From NCBI RefSeq assembly GCF_006716065.1, contig NZ_VFOL01000001.1, forward strand, positions 3,720,001 through 3,784,000: DNA of 64,000 bases. Direction: 5' to 3'. The stretch's first letter is position 1; each line of letters starts with the position of its first letter. Made by a program: the position numbers and the translations under genes. Of the stretch, positions 16,533-25,483 are shown piece after piece. The stretch is from Salinispora arenicola (lineage in GTDB: Bacteria > Actinomycetota > Actinomycetes > Mycobacteriales > Micromonosporaceae). Under the pieces are notes generated by a model that saw only the letters and a list, made by a program, of their open reading frames with translations, did not search any database and was not told the DNA's origin.

Positions 16533-17711
16533 ATGGTCAGAAGGCAACTGTTGCGCGCGTTCGGCGCCGTGCTAGCGGCGGTGCTGGCAGCGGCCGGGGT
16601 GCAGATCGCCACCGGTGCGCCGGCCGCAGCGGCTCGAACGGTTTACTACGACGCGAGCCGGGCCGGCGAGTTCCGTACGAACTTCGACCAAGCGGCCCAG
16701 ATCTGGAACAGTTCGGTCAGCAATGTACGGCTGGCTCCGCGCAGTCCGGGCAACGTCACCATCTACGTCGACGGCGGCTGGCCGCGGGCGCAGGTCACCG
16801 GGCTCGGCTCTGGCCGGATCTGGATGGGATGGACCGCGGTCAACCAGGGGTACGACCGTACCCGCATCGCCAGCCATGAGTTCGGCCACATCCTCGGCCT
16901 ACCCGATCGGCGTACCGGGCTCTGCTCCGACCTGATGTCGGGCAGCAGCGCGGCGGTCTCGTGCGACAACGCGTACCCCAGCGGCGCCGAGGCGTCCCGG
17001 GTCGACTCGCTGTTCGCCGGCAGTCGCACGACAAGTGCCACCGGTACGTTCACCTGGGCTGATGCCGATATTACGCCGTTCGTGGTCGGCGGCCGGCCGG
17101 CGACCGAGAACTACCCGTGGCTGGTCTACACCTCTGGCTGCACCGGCACGTTGATCAAGTCGGACTGGGTCGTCACGGCGCGGCACTGCCCGACACCGTC
17201 GTCGGTCCGTGTGGGTAGCGTCAACCGCACCAGCGGTGGCACGGTCGTCGGGGTCCGCCGCGCCGTCAACAACCCCACAATCGACGTCAAGCTGCTGCAA
17301 CTGTCCAATGCGGTCTCGTACGCCCCGGCCCCGATCCCGATGACGTCCGGAGAGGTCGGTACCGCGACCCGGATCATCGGCTGGGGTCTGACCTGTCCGT
17401 TCCGGGGCTGCGGTTCGGCGCCGACGGTCGCGCACGAGCTGGACACGTCGATCCTGTCGGACAGTCGCTGCATCGGCATCAACGGCCCGTACGAGATCTG
17501 CACCGACAACACGAACGGTGACTCGGGCGCCTGCTACGGCGACTCGGGTGGCCCGCAGGTTCGTCAGATCGGTGGGGTGTGGTATCTGGTCGGTGCCACC
17601 AGCCGGTCGGGCAACAACCACCCGATCTGTGCCACCGGTCCATCGATCTACGGTGACCTGACGTCGATCCGTTCCTGGATCGACACCCGGGTCGGCGGCC
17701 TTCCCGCCTGA
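16533..17711 (+). CDS. Secreted snapalysin-like metalloprotease fused to trypsin-like protease
   Basis: This 392-residue preproprotein starts at ATG 16,533, seven bases after AGGAG, and has a Sec signal peptide ending near APAAAA (residue 34). Residues 35-165 resemble snapalysin (M7): TVYYDASRAGEF and the zinc motif HEFGHILGLPD, with His115, His119 and Asp125 as ligands and Glu116 as base. Residues 180-392 form a chymotrypsin-fold S1 domain: VVGGRPATENYPW, TARHC (His218), TIDVKLL (Asp251) and GDSGGP (Ser338), with several Cys pairs. Both active sites look complete, so one exported chain appears to carry two proteases. The S1 domain lies where a propeptide cleavage could release it. Confidence 0.85.
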   Translation: MVRRQLLRAFGAVLAAVLAAAGVQIATGAPAAAARTVYYDASRAGEFRTNFDQAAQIWNSSVSNVRLAPRSPGNVTIYVDGGWPRAQVTGLGSGRIWMGWTAVNQGYDRTRIASHEFGHILGLPDRRTGLCSDLMSGSSAAVSCDNAYPSGAEASRVDSLFAGSRTTSATGTFTWADADITPFVVGGRPATENYPWLVYTSGCTGTLIKSDWVVTARHCPTPSSVRVGSVNRTSGGTVVGVRRAVNNPTIDVKLLQLSNAVSYAPAPIPMTSGEVGTATRIIGWGLTCPFRGCGSAPTVAHELDTSILSDSRCIGINGPYEICTDNTNGDSGACYGDSGGPQVRQIGGVWYLVGATSRSGNNHPICATGPSIYGDLTSIRSWIDTRVGGLPA

Positions 17712-17727
17712 GCCTATCCGTGAACGG

Positions 17728-17756
17728 CCCCGGTCAACACCTAGCGTTGACCGGGG
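17728..17756. terminator. Bidirectional hairpin terminator
   Basis: CCCCGGTCAAC (17,728-17,738) and its exact complement GTTGACCGGGG (17,746-17,756) form an 11-bp stem with a 7-base loop. It lies between the plus-strand protease stop and the minus-strand TetR stop and can serve both genes. Confidence 0.85.
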
Positions 17757-17790
17757 CGCCCTGGTCGTCATCGTTGGTGAGATGAGGCGC

Positions 17791-18381
17791 TCACCTCGGT
17801 TCGAAGACGCCGGCGCGGAGCGCTGCGGTGGTCGCGGCGGCAGTACGTCGGGCAAACTCCTCGTCGATGGGTTCGTCGACAACGAGCAGCCGTAGGAAGA
17901 GGGGCGCGCCAAGGACCTCGATCGCGGCCCTGGCATCGGTGCCTTGAGGTAGTTCGCCGCGGGCGATGGCGTGGTCGACGACGGCCTCGGCCAGGCGGAA
18001 CCGTTCGGCGAGGAAGCCGCGGACGACCTGCGCGGCACGCGGGTTGCGGGGCGCGGACGTGGCCAGGGCTGTGATCAGCTCGCCTGGTTCGCCGGTCATG
18101 CCGCGCCGGACCAGCAACGCCAGTTCTTCGAGGTCTGTGCCGAGGTCGCCGGTGTCCGGGATCGGGACGACCTCGCTGGCGTACTCGCTGAGCAGGTCAC
18201 CGAGGACGCCTTCCAGGTCGGTCCATCGGCGGTAGACCGATGTCTTGTTGACACCGGCTGCCTGGGCGATCCGTTCGACGGTCAGCTCGGCGTACCCGTC
18301 GGCGAGCAGGCCGCGGGCGGCTGTGAGGACTGCGGCGCGGACGCGGGCGCTGCGTCCGCCCGGTCGCTGACCGGCAGGCAT
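17791..18381 (-). CDS. TetR-family transcriptional regulator
   Basis: This 196-residue repressor-type protein has an N-terminal TetR helix-turn-helix (ELTVERIAQAAGVNKTSVYR, about residues 32-51) and a helical ligand-binding domain ending in ALFLRLLVVDEPIDEEFARR. This second half resembles the TetR_C subgroup that often controls oxidoreductases. It is divergent from the FAD monooxygenase gene at 18,474. The 92-bp gap contains two GCAAC-N4-GTTGC sites, one just in front of each gene. The likely role is repression of both genes, relieved by a substrate of the monooxygenase. Confidence 0.9.
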   Translation of the reverse strand: MPAGQRPGGRSARVRAAVLTAARGLLADGYAELTVERIAQAAGVNKTSVYRRWTDLEGVLGDLLSEYASEVVPIPDTGDLGTDLEELALLVRRGMTGEPGELITALATSAPRNPRAAQVVRGFLAERFRLAEAVVDHAIARGELPQGTDARAAIEVLGAPLFLRLLVVDEPIDEEFARRTAAATTAALRAGVFEPR

Positions 18382-18395
18382 CGGACACCTCCTTT

Positions 18396-18458
18396 AACGC
18401 AACGGCTGTTGCGTTGCATCCTGCCATCATGGCAGACTCAAAAAGCAACACTAGTTGC
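18396..18458. promoter_or_regulatory. Twin TetR operators between regulator and monooxygenase
   Basis: Two sites share the consensus GCAAC-N4-GTTGC. The first (18,399-18,412) lies inside the longer perfect palindrome AACGCAAC-GGCT-GTTGCGTT (18,396-18,415). The second is GCAAC-ACTA-GTTGC (18,445-18,458). Their centres are 46 bp apart. A third, unrelated palindrome CTGCCAT-C-ATGGCAG lies between them (18,421-18,435). Confidence 0.75.
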
Positions 18459-18473
18459 GATTAGGGAGGACCC

Positions 18474-19673
18474 ATGAAGACCACCGTGTGCGTCGTCGGC
18501 GGCGGACCCGCAGGGCTCGTCCTGGGGCTGCTGCTCGCCCGGCAGGGAGTGGCGGTCACCGTGCTGGAGAAGCACGCCGACTTCCTCCGGGACTTCCGGG
18601 GCGACACCGTGCACCCCTCCACACTGAACATGCTCGACGAAATCGGGCTTGGCGAACGGATGGCGGCGCTGCGCGGGCGCAAGGCCGGCGCGTTGCGCGC
18701 CACCTTCGACGACGGCACGTACGCCATCGTGGACTTCACCCGCCTGCCGGCGCCCCACAACTACCTGTACTTCGTCCCCCAGTGGGACTTCCTGGAAATG
18801 CTTGCGACCGAGGCGGCGAGACTCCCGACCTTCACGCTGCTCCGCTCCGCCACCGTGACGGGCCTGCTCCGCGACGCGTCCGGCGCCGTCGCCGGCGTCC
18901 GGGCCGTGGGTCCGGAGGGCGAACTGGAGATCCACGCATCGCTCACCGTCGCCTGCGACGGCCGCGATTCGGCGGTACGCCGGGAACTCGGCCTGAAGCC
19001 CGTCGAGTACGGCGCACCCATGGACGTACTGTGGTTCCGGATCTCACGCCACGCAGACGACGGCGACGGCCTGGCGATGCGGATCGGCGCCGGAGGGCTG
19101 ATGCTCGCCGTCGACCGCGGCGACTACTACCAGTGCGCTTACGTCATCGCCAAGGGCGGCTACGACAAGATCCACGCAGCCGGGCTGGAGGCGCTGCGGA
19201 AGCAGGTGACCCGGCGACACCCGACCCTCGCCGACCGGGTCGGCGAACTCGCCACCTGGGACGACGTCAAACTGCTGACGGTGAAGGTCAACCGGCTCAA
19301 GCGGTGGCACGCACCCGGCGCGCTGCTCATCGGCGACGCCGCGCACGCCATGTCCCCGATCGGCGGCGTCGGCATCAACCTGGCAGTACAGGACGCCGCG
19401 GCCACCGCCCGGATGCTGGGTCCAAAGCTCGCCACCGGGCAGCCAGTGACCGAAGCGGACCTCGCCGCAGTGCAAAAGCGCCGGCGTTTGCCGGCCGTGG
19501 TGACGCAGAACATCCAGCGTGCCGCGCAGCGACGCGTCGTCGACCCCCTGCTGCACACCACCGGCCGGGTCGAGGCCCCAGCGCCGATCCGCCTGCTGCA
19601 GCGGATTCCGGCGCTGCAAGCCCTCCCCGCCCGACTCGTCGGCATCGGCGTACGCCCCGAGCACCTACGCTGA
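18474..19673 (+). CDS. FAD-dependent aromatic monooxygenase (PHBH-type)
   Basis: This 399-residue flavoprotein hydroxylase has the three hallmark motifs of the p-hydroxybenzoate-hydroxylase group: the dinucleotide motif VVGGGPAGLVLG (7-18), the DG motif ACDGRDSAVRREL (about 160-173) and the GD motif LIGDAAHAMSPIGGVGINLA (about 285-304). It has no C-terminal thioredoxin-like extension, so it is the short, NAD(P)H-dependent soluble type. GGGAGGA lies six bases before ATG 18,474. It is controlled in all likelihood by the divergent TetR through the operators at 18,399 and 18,445. The substrate may be an antibiotic or aromatic compound. Confidence 0.9.
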   Translation: MKTTVCVVGGGPAGLVLGLLLARQGVAVTVLEKHADFLRDFRGDTVHPSTLNMLDEIGLGERMAALRGRKAGALRATFDDGTYAIVDFTRLPAPHNYLYFVPQWDFLEMLATEAARLPTFTLLRSATVTGLLRDASGAVAGVRAVGPEGELEIHASLTVACDGRDSAVRRELGLKPVEYGAPMDVLWFRISRHADDGDGLAMRIGAGGLMLAVDRGDYYQCAYVIAKGGYDKIHAAGLEALRKQVTRRHPTLADRVGELATWDDVKLLTVKVNRLKRWHAPGALLIGDAAHAMSPIGGVGINLAVQDAAATARMLGPKLATGQPVTEADLAAVQKRRRLPAVVTQNIQRAAQRRVVDPLLHTTGRVEAPAPIRLLQRIPALQALPARLVGIGVRPEHLR

Positions 19674-19940
19674 CCCAGACGAGACCGTGATCCGCGACGA
19701 CGGGCACGGATTCCGGCTCTGTCGGTAGCACCGGCTACCTCACGTCGAGCGCTACCGGCATCCGGACCTGCCGGAGGGTCGTGCGCGGTGGCCGGCGTCG
19801 TCGTCACGCTCGGTACGACTCGGGTTTGATTGCCGGCCGGGTGCGGGTTGCCTCATCAGGATGCCATCATGACGGGGTGACATTGACGCAGGAAGGACGC
19901 CGGTCCGGCCGTGTGCAGGTCCGGCGGTGTCGAGGACGGT

Positions 19941-20741
19941 TCAGCGTCGGGCGATGAACTCCGTCAGCACCGGGGCGAGGGTCTGCGGTGACGGTACGTG
20001 CCCTTCGCCGGGCAGAACCCGGTGCGTGCCGTGCGGCAGCGCCGCGGCGGCGGCACGGCCTGCCTCGATCATCCAGTCCGGGCTGTCTCCGCCGCTGAGC
20101 ACCAGTGCGGGCACGGCAACCCGGGTGGCGACCTCCACGGGCAGGCTGCCACCGCGGCTTAGGTCACCCATGACCGCGGAGTCGTAGGCGAGCGTCGGCG
20201 CGAGCGCCACCACGTCGGCCCACCACGGTTCGTGGCGCATCTCGGCCACGGCGTCCGCCGGTACGCCGGTGGTGTGGAAGAACAGTGCCACGGCGTCGTC
20301 GCGTCGGTTGGCTGACAGCAGTGCGGTCAGGGTTTCGGCGTAGTCGCGGGCTTCCTGGCGGTCTTCGTCGGTGTCCGCGCTGAACGGTGGTTCGTGGAGC
20401 ACGATTGCCCTGGCTGGCACCCCGGCGGCTGCGGCGTGCAGCACGAGCGTGGCACCGGATGAGTGTCCGTACAGGACGACGTGGTCACCGAGGTCGTCGA
20501 CGAGGGCGGCGATGTCCTCGACCTCCCGTTCGACGGCGTACGGGCTGGTGTCGCCGCTGTCGCCGCGGCCACGGCGGTCGTAGTTGACGACCGGCAGGTG
20601 GCCGCCGAGCCCTTCGGCCAGTGGGCGGGTCTTCGCCCGGTCGCAGGTGGCGCCACCGACCACGATCAGCGGATCCCCGCCGTGGTCCCCGTGCCGTTCG
20701 TACGCGATCACCGTGCCGTCCACGGATGTCACCTTCAGCAT
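19941..20741 (-). CDS. Alpha/beta hydrolase
   Basis: This 266-residue single-domain alpha/beta hydrolase has the nucleophile elbow GHSSG (Ser94), the oxyanion region VVGGATCDRAKTR, the RRGRGDSG loop, and the C-terminal His in LPGEGHVPSPQ. ATG 20,741 is preceded by GGAG at eight bases; a GTG two codons earlier is a weaker alternative. The type is that of small esterases and haloalkane-dehalogenase-like hydrolases without a large cap. It stands alone on the minus strand. The substrate is unknown. Confidence 0.9.
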   Translation of the reverse strand: MLKVTSVDGTVIAYERHGDHGGDPLIVVGGATCDRAKTRPLAEGLGGHLPVVNYDRRGRGDSGDTSPYAVEREVEDIAALVDDLGDHVVLYGHSSGATLVLHAAAAGVPARAIVLHEPPFSADTDEDRQEARDYAETLTALLSANRRDDAVALFFHTTGVPADAVAEMRHEPWWADVVALAPTLAYDSAVMGDLSRGGSLPVEVATRVAVPALVLSGGDSPDWMIEAGRAAAAALPHGTHRVLPGEGHVPSPQTLAPVLTEFIARR

Positions 20742-20910
20742 GGCCACGCTCCGACCCTTCCGCCAGAGAGATGCTTCTGCGGAGCGGACCCGGTGCTGTG
20801 CCATCAATCGACCAGGCGTCTTGCCAGGGGCATCAACAGTAAGTCGATGGAGTGTGCGAGTGAAGCCGACCGGGGGCGAACTTCCGGAACCCACCTGACG
20901 CCTTGATGTC

Positions 20911-23181
20911 TCATCCCCAGTGTTCCTCTTGATACTTGATGAGGTCATCGCCGTGGAGTTGTTTGGTCGCGTTGCCGACACGTACCCAGAAGTCCGACGC
21001 GCCGGGGCCGCCCTTGGCCGGTTTGGCGAAGATGGGTCGGCCGGAGGCGGCGACCGTGACCTGGCAGATCGTCTGTCCCGCGATCTGGGGGAAGCGGATG
21101 CGGACGGTCGGGGCGGTCGAAGCGGAGAGGCTGTCGTCGAGCAGTTGTCGGAGAAACAGTTCGTAACCGTCGGCATTCGGCTTCGTGCCGAGAGTGGTGA
21201 GGTCGCCCTTGATGCCGAGAACCTGGCCGTCGTCATCGACGCCAATGAGTAGGACACCGCCCTCGGCGTTGAGGAATCCGCACACCGTCTTGATGAGGAT
21301 CTGCCCGAGCTTCGGGTCGTACTGGCCGGTGTGGGGGTTCCATCGGCCGCTGGACTTGAACTCCGTCGTCTGGGTTTCGCCCGCCGCGATGAGATCCTCG
21401 GCGGTCGTCGCTACGTACTTCTTGCGCTCGCCGGCGAGCGTGTTGAAGGCATCCCGGACGACTCGGGCGATGAGCTGGCGGCGACGCTCGAGGAAGGTTG
21501 GATAGTCCAGTTGCTCCCAACCCACCGGAAGCGCGTGCCAGCGGGACTGGCGGGTCAGCGTCTCCGGATCAATCGCCTCGGCGATGCGGGGTAGGTAGTC
21601 ACGCGGAGCGTCAGCGTTGTTCCGCTCAGCTGGCGGCCATTCGACGTACGCCATGTTCGCGATGGCGTTGAGCTGTCGCGTCCCGGAGAAGCCGATCGAC
21701 TCGAGGTGCTTGCGATGGAACAGGCGGTCACGTCCGACGGAATTCGGCCCTGCACCTGAGGGATCTAGTAGATCTTTGACACGCAGGTTACTGAAGAGCA
21801 CTTCGGCGTCGAGGATGTTCAGCGCGGCGAGGTAGGCGAAGAGTACCGGCGATCGCGACGACGAGGTGTCAAGCCGGTTCGGCAGTGAGATGTCCCAGTA
21901 GTCTCCGGTGAAGTTCGCGGCAACGATGCGGTCCAGTTCCGTGACAAAGGCGGTTCGGTCGCCGGTCGCGAGGCCGGTGATCCGTCCCAGGTCGGATTCG
22001 AGCTGGGACTCCGGCGAACTGGTGTAGCGGCCGGTGGTGTGCGCCATGAAGAACCATCGTGCGATCATCGGGCGCAGGGTTGACACGTCGAGGCCGAAGT
22101 CGTGTCGGCCGATCAGCCAGAGTGAGTAGCTGAACAGCAGGGCGTTGTCCGACGTGATCATCTTGCGGTTGCGGAATCCAGCGGTGGTCAGGCATTTGAG
22201 AAACTCGTGCCAGTTGGTCAGGTCGAGCGCTCTCTCCTGCGCTGCGGCGAGCCGTTCGAACTGCTGCTGGCGGCGCTCTGCGCTGACCCGTCCGGTCTCA
22301 AGGTCTTTGCCACGCAGGATGCTGTAGACATGCTGCAGGCGGGCGCGGCGGAAGGCAACCGCGACGGCTACCCGCAACAGTTGGTCTGGACTCGGGTCGA
22401 GGAACGGATTGCGAGGGCTGGGCCCGGTGACTGCCGGGTCGACGGCGGAGCGGCTGAAGTCTTCGAGCTGCCGGCGTCCCTGCTCCCAGTGCACAGACAT
22501 GAGGGTGAGGATGAAGTCCGATTGGTTGAGCTTGACGCCCTCGGAGTTGATCCTGACGAAAACGTCGGCGACCTGCTCCTCGTTCGCCGAGGCGCCCAGC
22601 TCAACGACCTGGAACCGGAACTCGCGCAGGTCACGCACACGGTCAATGCGTTCCTCAAGGTCGTCCTTGTGGGCGTCCGACAGCTTCTCGTTGGCCTGGT
22701 CCAGGCGATCGAAGAACTGGCGCACGGCGGTCTTGTAGCCGCTCGACCAAAGCGTGGTGATGTCGGGGATGAAGTGTGCGTCGCGCTCGATCGCGGCGTC
22801 CGTCACCTCGAAGGTCTGGTCTTGCGGATGGAAGGCGATCCGGATGCGGCGCTGTTCGAACGACTTGGTCAGCACCGGCCGGCCGGTGAGAACGGCAAAC
22901 AGCGAGGTCAGTCGCTGCTGCCCGTCAACGATGAGGAGTTGTGGTGCCCGGCCGGAGGACTCCACGCCGATTTGGCGGGTACCGGCCTCCGCACCGGTTT
23001 CCCAGAACATCAGGGTGCCGATGGGGTAGCCGCGGTACATCGAGTCGAACAGGTCTCGGGTCTTGGTGGCCGACCAGACGAAGGGACGCTGAATGTCGGG
23101 CAGGCCAATGCGTCCGACCTTGATGTCCTCGATCAGGTGGTTCAGTGAGTACCCAGTGTCGCGGTAGAGTGTGGGCGGCAA
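20911..23181 (-). CDS. DUF262 / DUF1524-like / AlbA_2 fusion, putative defence protein
   Basis: The best start is TTG 23,181, eight bases after GAGGAG, giving 756 residues that begin LPPTLYRDTGYSLNHLIEDI. Residues 10-230 are a DUF262 domain with the NTP-binding DGQQR motif (86-90), as in GmrS of the type IV enzyme GmrSD. Residues about 484-530 (DRLFHRKHLESIGF, LNAIANMAYV) resemble the DUF1524 HNH region of GmrD, but the expected first His is Asp485. Residues 598-756 are an AlbA_2/Schlafen-type domain (ETQTTEFKSS, FLNAEGGVLLIGVDDDGQVL). No restriction or phage genes adjoin. A single-protein anti-phage or modified-DNA nuclease role is inference from the domains. Confidence 0.8.
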   Translation of the reverse strand: MPPTLYRDTGYSLNHLIEDIKVGRIGLPDIQRPFVWSATKTRDLFDSMYRGYPIGTLMFWETGAEAGTRQIGVESSGRAPQLLIVDGQQRLTSLFAVLTGRPVLTKSFEQRRIRIAFHPQDQTFEVTDAAIERDAHFIPDITTLWSSGYKTAVRQFFDRLDQANEKLSDAHKDDLEERIDRVRDLREFRFQVVELGASANEEQVADVFVRINSEGVKLNQSDFILTLMSVHWEQGRRQLEDFSRSAVDPAVTGPSPRNPFLDPSPDQLLRVAVAVAFRRARLQHVYSILRGKDLETGRVSAERRQQQFERLAAAQERALDLTNWHEFLKCLTTAGFRNRKMITSDNALLFSYSLWLIGRHDFGLDVSTLRPMIARWFFMAHTTGRYTSSPESQLESDLGRITGLATGDRTAFVTELDRIVAANFTGDYWDISLPNRLDTSSSRSPVLFAYLAALNILDAEVLFSNLRVKDLLDPSGAGPNSVGRDRLFHRKHLESIGFSGTRQLNAIANMAYVEWPPAERNNADAPRDYLPRIAEAIDPETLTRQSRWHALPVGWEQLDYPTFLERRRQLIARVVRDAFNTLAGERKKYVATTAEDLIAAGETQTTEFKSSGRWNPHTGQYDPKLGQILIKTVCGFLNAEGGVLLIGVDDDGQVLGIKGDLTTLGTKPNADGYELFLRQLLDDSLSASTAPTVRIRFPQIAGQTICQVTVAASGRPIFAKPAKGGPGASDFWVRVGNATKQLHGDDLIKYQEEHWG

Positions 23182-23537
23182 GGCCGGTGCTCCTCGGGCA
23201 GACGGGCGATGTGGACGTACGGCTCTTGGCTCGTCACTACTTCTACCATGTGTAGTCGAGCGTCGAGTGCCCCGCATGTCCCGGTGCTGCCTGAAGTCCT
23301 CCGCCAAGTGCAGTAGACCCAACTGCCGCTCGGGGTGGTGGCGGTCCGACTTGTTCACGGCAGGGTCTGGCGTCCGTGCGCCGCCATGCCGTCGTAGTTG
23401 TACATCGTGCTGGGGCCCAGTCGTCGTCAACGCGCGGGGGGAGTGCGGCCCGCCGTACCTCGACCTCGCGTGGCGGTAGGAAGCTGCGCCACCGAAACGG
23501 GTGGGCCGGCCCATTTTCGCGGGTTCGTCGAGCATGG
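23182..23537. other. Intergenic region upstream of the DUF262 gene
   Basis: No supported gene. It contains the ribosome binding site GAGGAG (23,190-23,195) and presumably the promoter of the DUF262-AlbA_2 gene. Confidence 0.4.
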
Positions 23538-24062
23538 CTACCAGGTGACCTGCGGTGACCGCGGCGCCGGCTCGCTGGCCGTCGACCCCGACCCTTGGCG
23601 TCTGTTAGGGGATGAGGGAAGCCTGGCGGCCGCAGCCTCCCGGACTGCGCGCTCGTACTGGTTCCGGCGAAACACGAAGGGACCGAAGTCCCCGTAGTCG
23701 CGGCGAGGGCGGTAGGGCTGAGAGAAGCCGCGCCACGTCACCGAGATCACGGTAGTGATCACCTTGGCTTCCAGCGGCCAGCAGCCGACCTCACCGCAGT
23801 CACAACCGAGGAGGGCGATCATGCCATCCTGGGACCGGTAGGCGAGGTCCGATCGTCCGGTGAGGTAGGCCGTCAGGTCACCACCGTCGAAGTGATCGAG
23901 AACGATTCCGGCGTACGCGCCCGGCATGTCGTGGCCAGCGGCGTGCTCGAAGCCCGAGACCAGGGCCACCAGGCTTACGTTGTCGACGTACGACAACGGT
24001 TCGCGTGCCGGTTCGCGATCCTGACCCCACGGACGGATCTCGACGCGAACCTTGCGCAGCAT
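23538..24062 (-). CDS. Conserved hypothetical protein with CxCGxxGCWPL motif
   Basis: This soluble protein of about 174 residues has the conserved core LLGCDCGEVGCWPLEAKVIT, VTWRGFSQPYRPRRDYGDFG and PFVFRRNQYERAVREA. I recognise the pattern from unnamed actinomycete proteins. The three closely spaced Cys could bind a metal. The start is uncertain: ATG 24,062 fits the family N-terminus (LRKVRVEIRP), while GTG 24,077 and an ATG at 24,218 are possible; none has a good ribosome binding site. It is divergent from the membrane-protein gene split by IS630. No function can be assigned. Confidence 0.65.
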   Translation of the reverse strand: MLRKVRVEIRPWGQDREPAREPLSYVDNVSLVALVSGFEHAAGHDMPGAYAGIVLDHFDGGDLTAYLTGRSDLAYRSQDGMIALLGCDCGEVGCWPLEAKVITTVISVTWRGFSQPYRPRRDYGDFGPFVFRRNQYERAVREAAAARLPSSPNRRQGSGSTASEPAPRSPQVTW

Positions 24063-24241
24063 CGGCTGAGGTGGCACAAGGCCGAGTCTGCCGCAATCGC
24101 GGTATGGCCGTGCAGTCCGCATCCATTCCGGCCAGATGATGACCAGGCTGTGGAACCGGACGGCAGTCACATGCTGGCGTGGCGTAACCTGCCGAAGCTG
24201 TCGCACGGGAGGCACCATGATCGGAATGATCGCTCGGCACC

Positions 24242-25483
24242 TAGTGCCGTGACCACGAACGTTCGCGGTGTTGGGGTCAGGCTGCTCGGGTAGCTGGCTG
24301 GTCCCATCGTCGTTGTCGTTCGCTGCGGATGCGGGCGCGTTCGCGGCGTTGGGCGGCGAGGACGTCGGGGTGGCGGGCGTTGGCGTTGCGCCAGCGCAGG
24401 TAGGCCTGCAGCCGCCGGGTCAGCGCGGGGTGGTTGGGGTGGTTCGAGCCGGTGATCACGAAGGTGCGTAGTGGCCCGAACTGGGCCTCGATCGGGTTGG
24501 CCCAGGAGGCGTAGGTCGGGGTGAAGCAGAGCTCGACCTTGTTCCGGACCGCCCGCCTGCGGATCTTCAGGCCTTTGTGCGCGGAAAGATTGTCCAGGAT
24601 CACGTAGATCGGCGCACCGTCCGGACGCGCGGCCCGGATCGACGTGAGCGCGGCAAGGGTATTCGCGGCGCTCTTACGCCGCCGGACGACGCCCCAGAGT
24701 TGGTCATCACCGAGGCTGTAGCAGCCGTGGAACTGCCGGACCCCGTGCAGCTTGCGGTAGTTCGCGGGCAACCGGCGCGGACGGCCCGCAGGCGCCCACC
24801 CGGCGCCGGCCAGCGGCCGGATCACCAAGGGCCCGAACTCGTCGAGCGCGAACACCCGCTGCGGGAATTGACTGCTCACATGCTCGATCCGGGCGAGCTT
24901 GGCATCCCGGTCAGCGTCGGTGGACTCCTTCCACGTCTTGATCCGCTGGAAGGTGATCCGGTGCCGGTGCAGGATCTGCCGCAGCCGCTCCCGCCCAACC
25001 CGGACCCGCCGGGCGGAATGAACACGCAGGTGATCAGCGAGCTTGCGGATACTCCACCGGGTGAACGGCCGCCCCAACTTCTCGGGGCGGATGTTAGCCG
25101 TCTCGACGATGAACTGTTCCTCGTCGCTACTGATCAGGCGGGGACGGCCACCCGCCCACTGAGGGTCCAGGCTGGCCATCCCCATCTCGTTGAACCGGTG
25201 AATGACCTGCCGGATCGTGTCCTCATCAGCCTGCACCAAACGGGCGATCGCCGGCACCGTGTTCCCACCAGCCGAAGCGAGCACGACCATCGCCCGCCGT
25301 AACCGGATCGGCGAGCCGGTACCTCTACGAGTGATCCTCAGCAACTGCTGACCCTCCAGGTCACTGAGCCGCCGAACGCGAACGGGTTCTGCCACCGCCA
25401 CAGCCTGACCGGCACCACGCCGCCCGACCAACACGCCCACGGCGTGTCAACCAACACCGCGAACGTTCGTGGTCACGGCACTA
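24242..25483. mobile_element. Complete IS630-family insertion sequence
   Basis: Perfect 31-bp terminal inverted repeats occur at 24,244-24,274 (starting GTGCCGTGACCACGAACGTT) and 25,451-25,481. They are flanked by TA on both sides, the normal IS630/Tc1 target duplication, inside a CTAG sequence. Each repeat contains the inner palindrome GAACGTTC. The repeats and the transposase are undamaged, so insertion is probably recent. Confidence 0.95.
24277..25440 (-). CDS. IS630-family transposase
   Basis: This 387-residue DDE transposase fills the IS. The N-terminal region contains helix-turn-helix segments (NTVPAIARLVQADEDTIRQV and RWSIRKLADHLRV). The catalytic residues are in VFALDEFGPL, YVILDNLSAHKG and NPIEAQFGPL, as expected for IS630. 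The GTG near 25,392 (VAEPVRVRRL) is an alternative start to ATG 25,440. It ends three bases from the left inverted repeat. No frameshift is seen, so it is likely functional. Confidence 0.93.
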   Translation of the reverse strand: MGVLVGRRGAGQAVAVAEPVRVRRLSDLEGQQLLRITRRGTGSPIRLRRAMVVLASAGGNTVPAIARLVQADEDTIRQVIHRFNEMGMASLDPQWAGGRPRLISSDEEQFIVETANIRPEKLGRPFTRWSIRKLADHLRVHSARRVRVGRERLRQILHRHRITFQRIKTWKESTDADRDAKLARIEHVSSQFPQRVFALDEFGPLVIRPLAGAGWAPAGRPRRLPANYRKLHGVRQFHGCYSLGDDQLWGVVRRRKSAANTLAALTSIRAARPDGAPIYVILDNLSAHKGLKIRRRAVRNKVELCFTPTYASWANPIEAQFGPLRTFVITGSNHPNHPALTRRLQAYLRWRNANARHPDVLAAQRRERARIRSERQRRWDQPATRAA

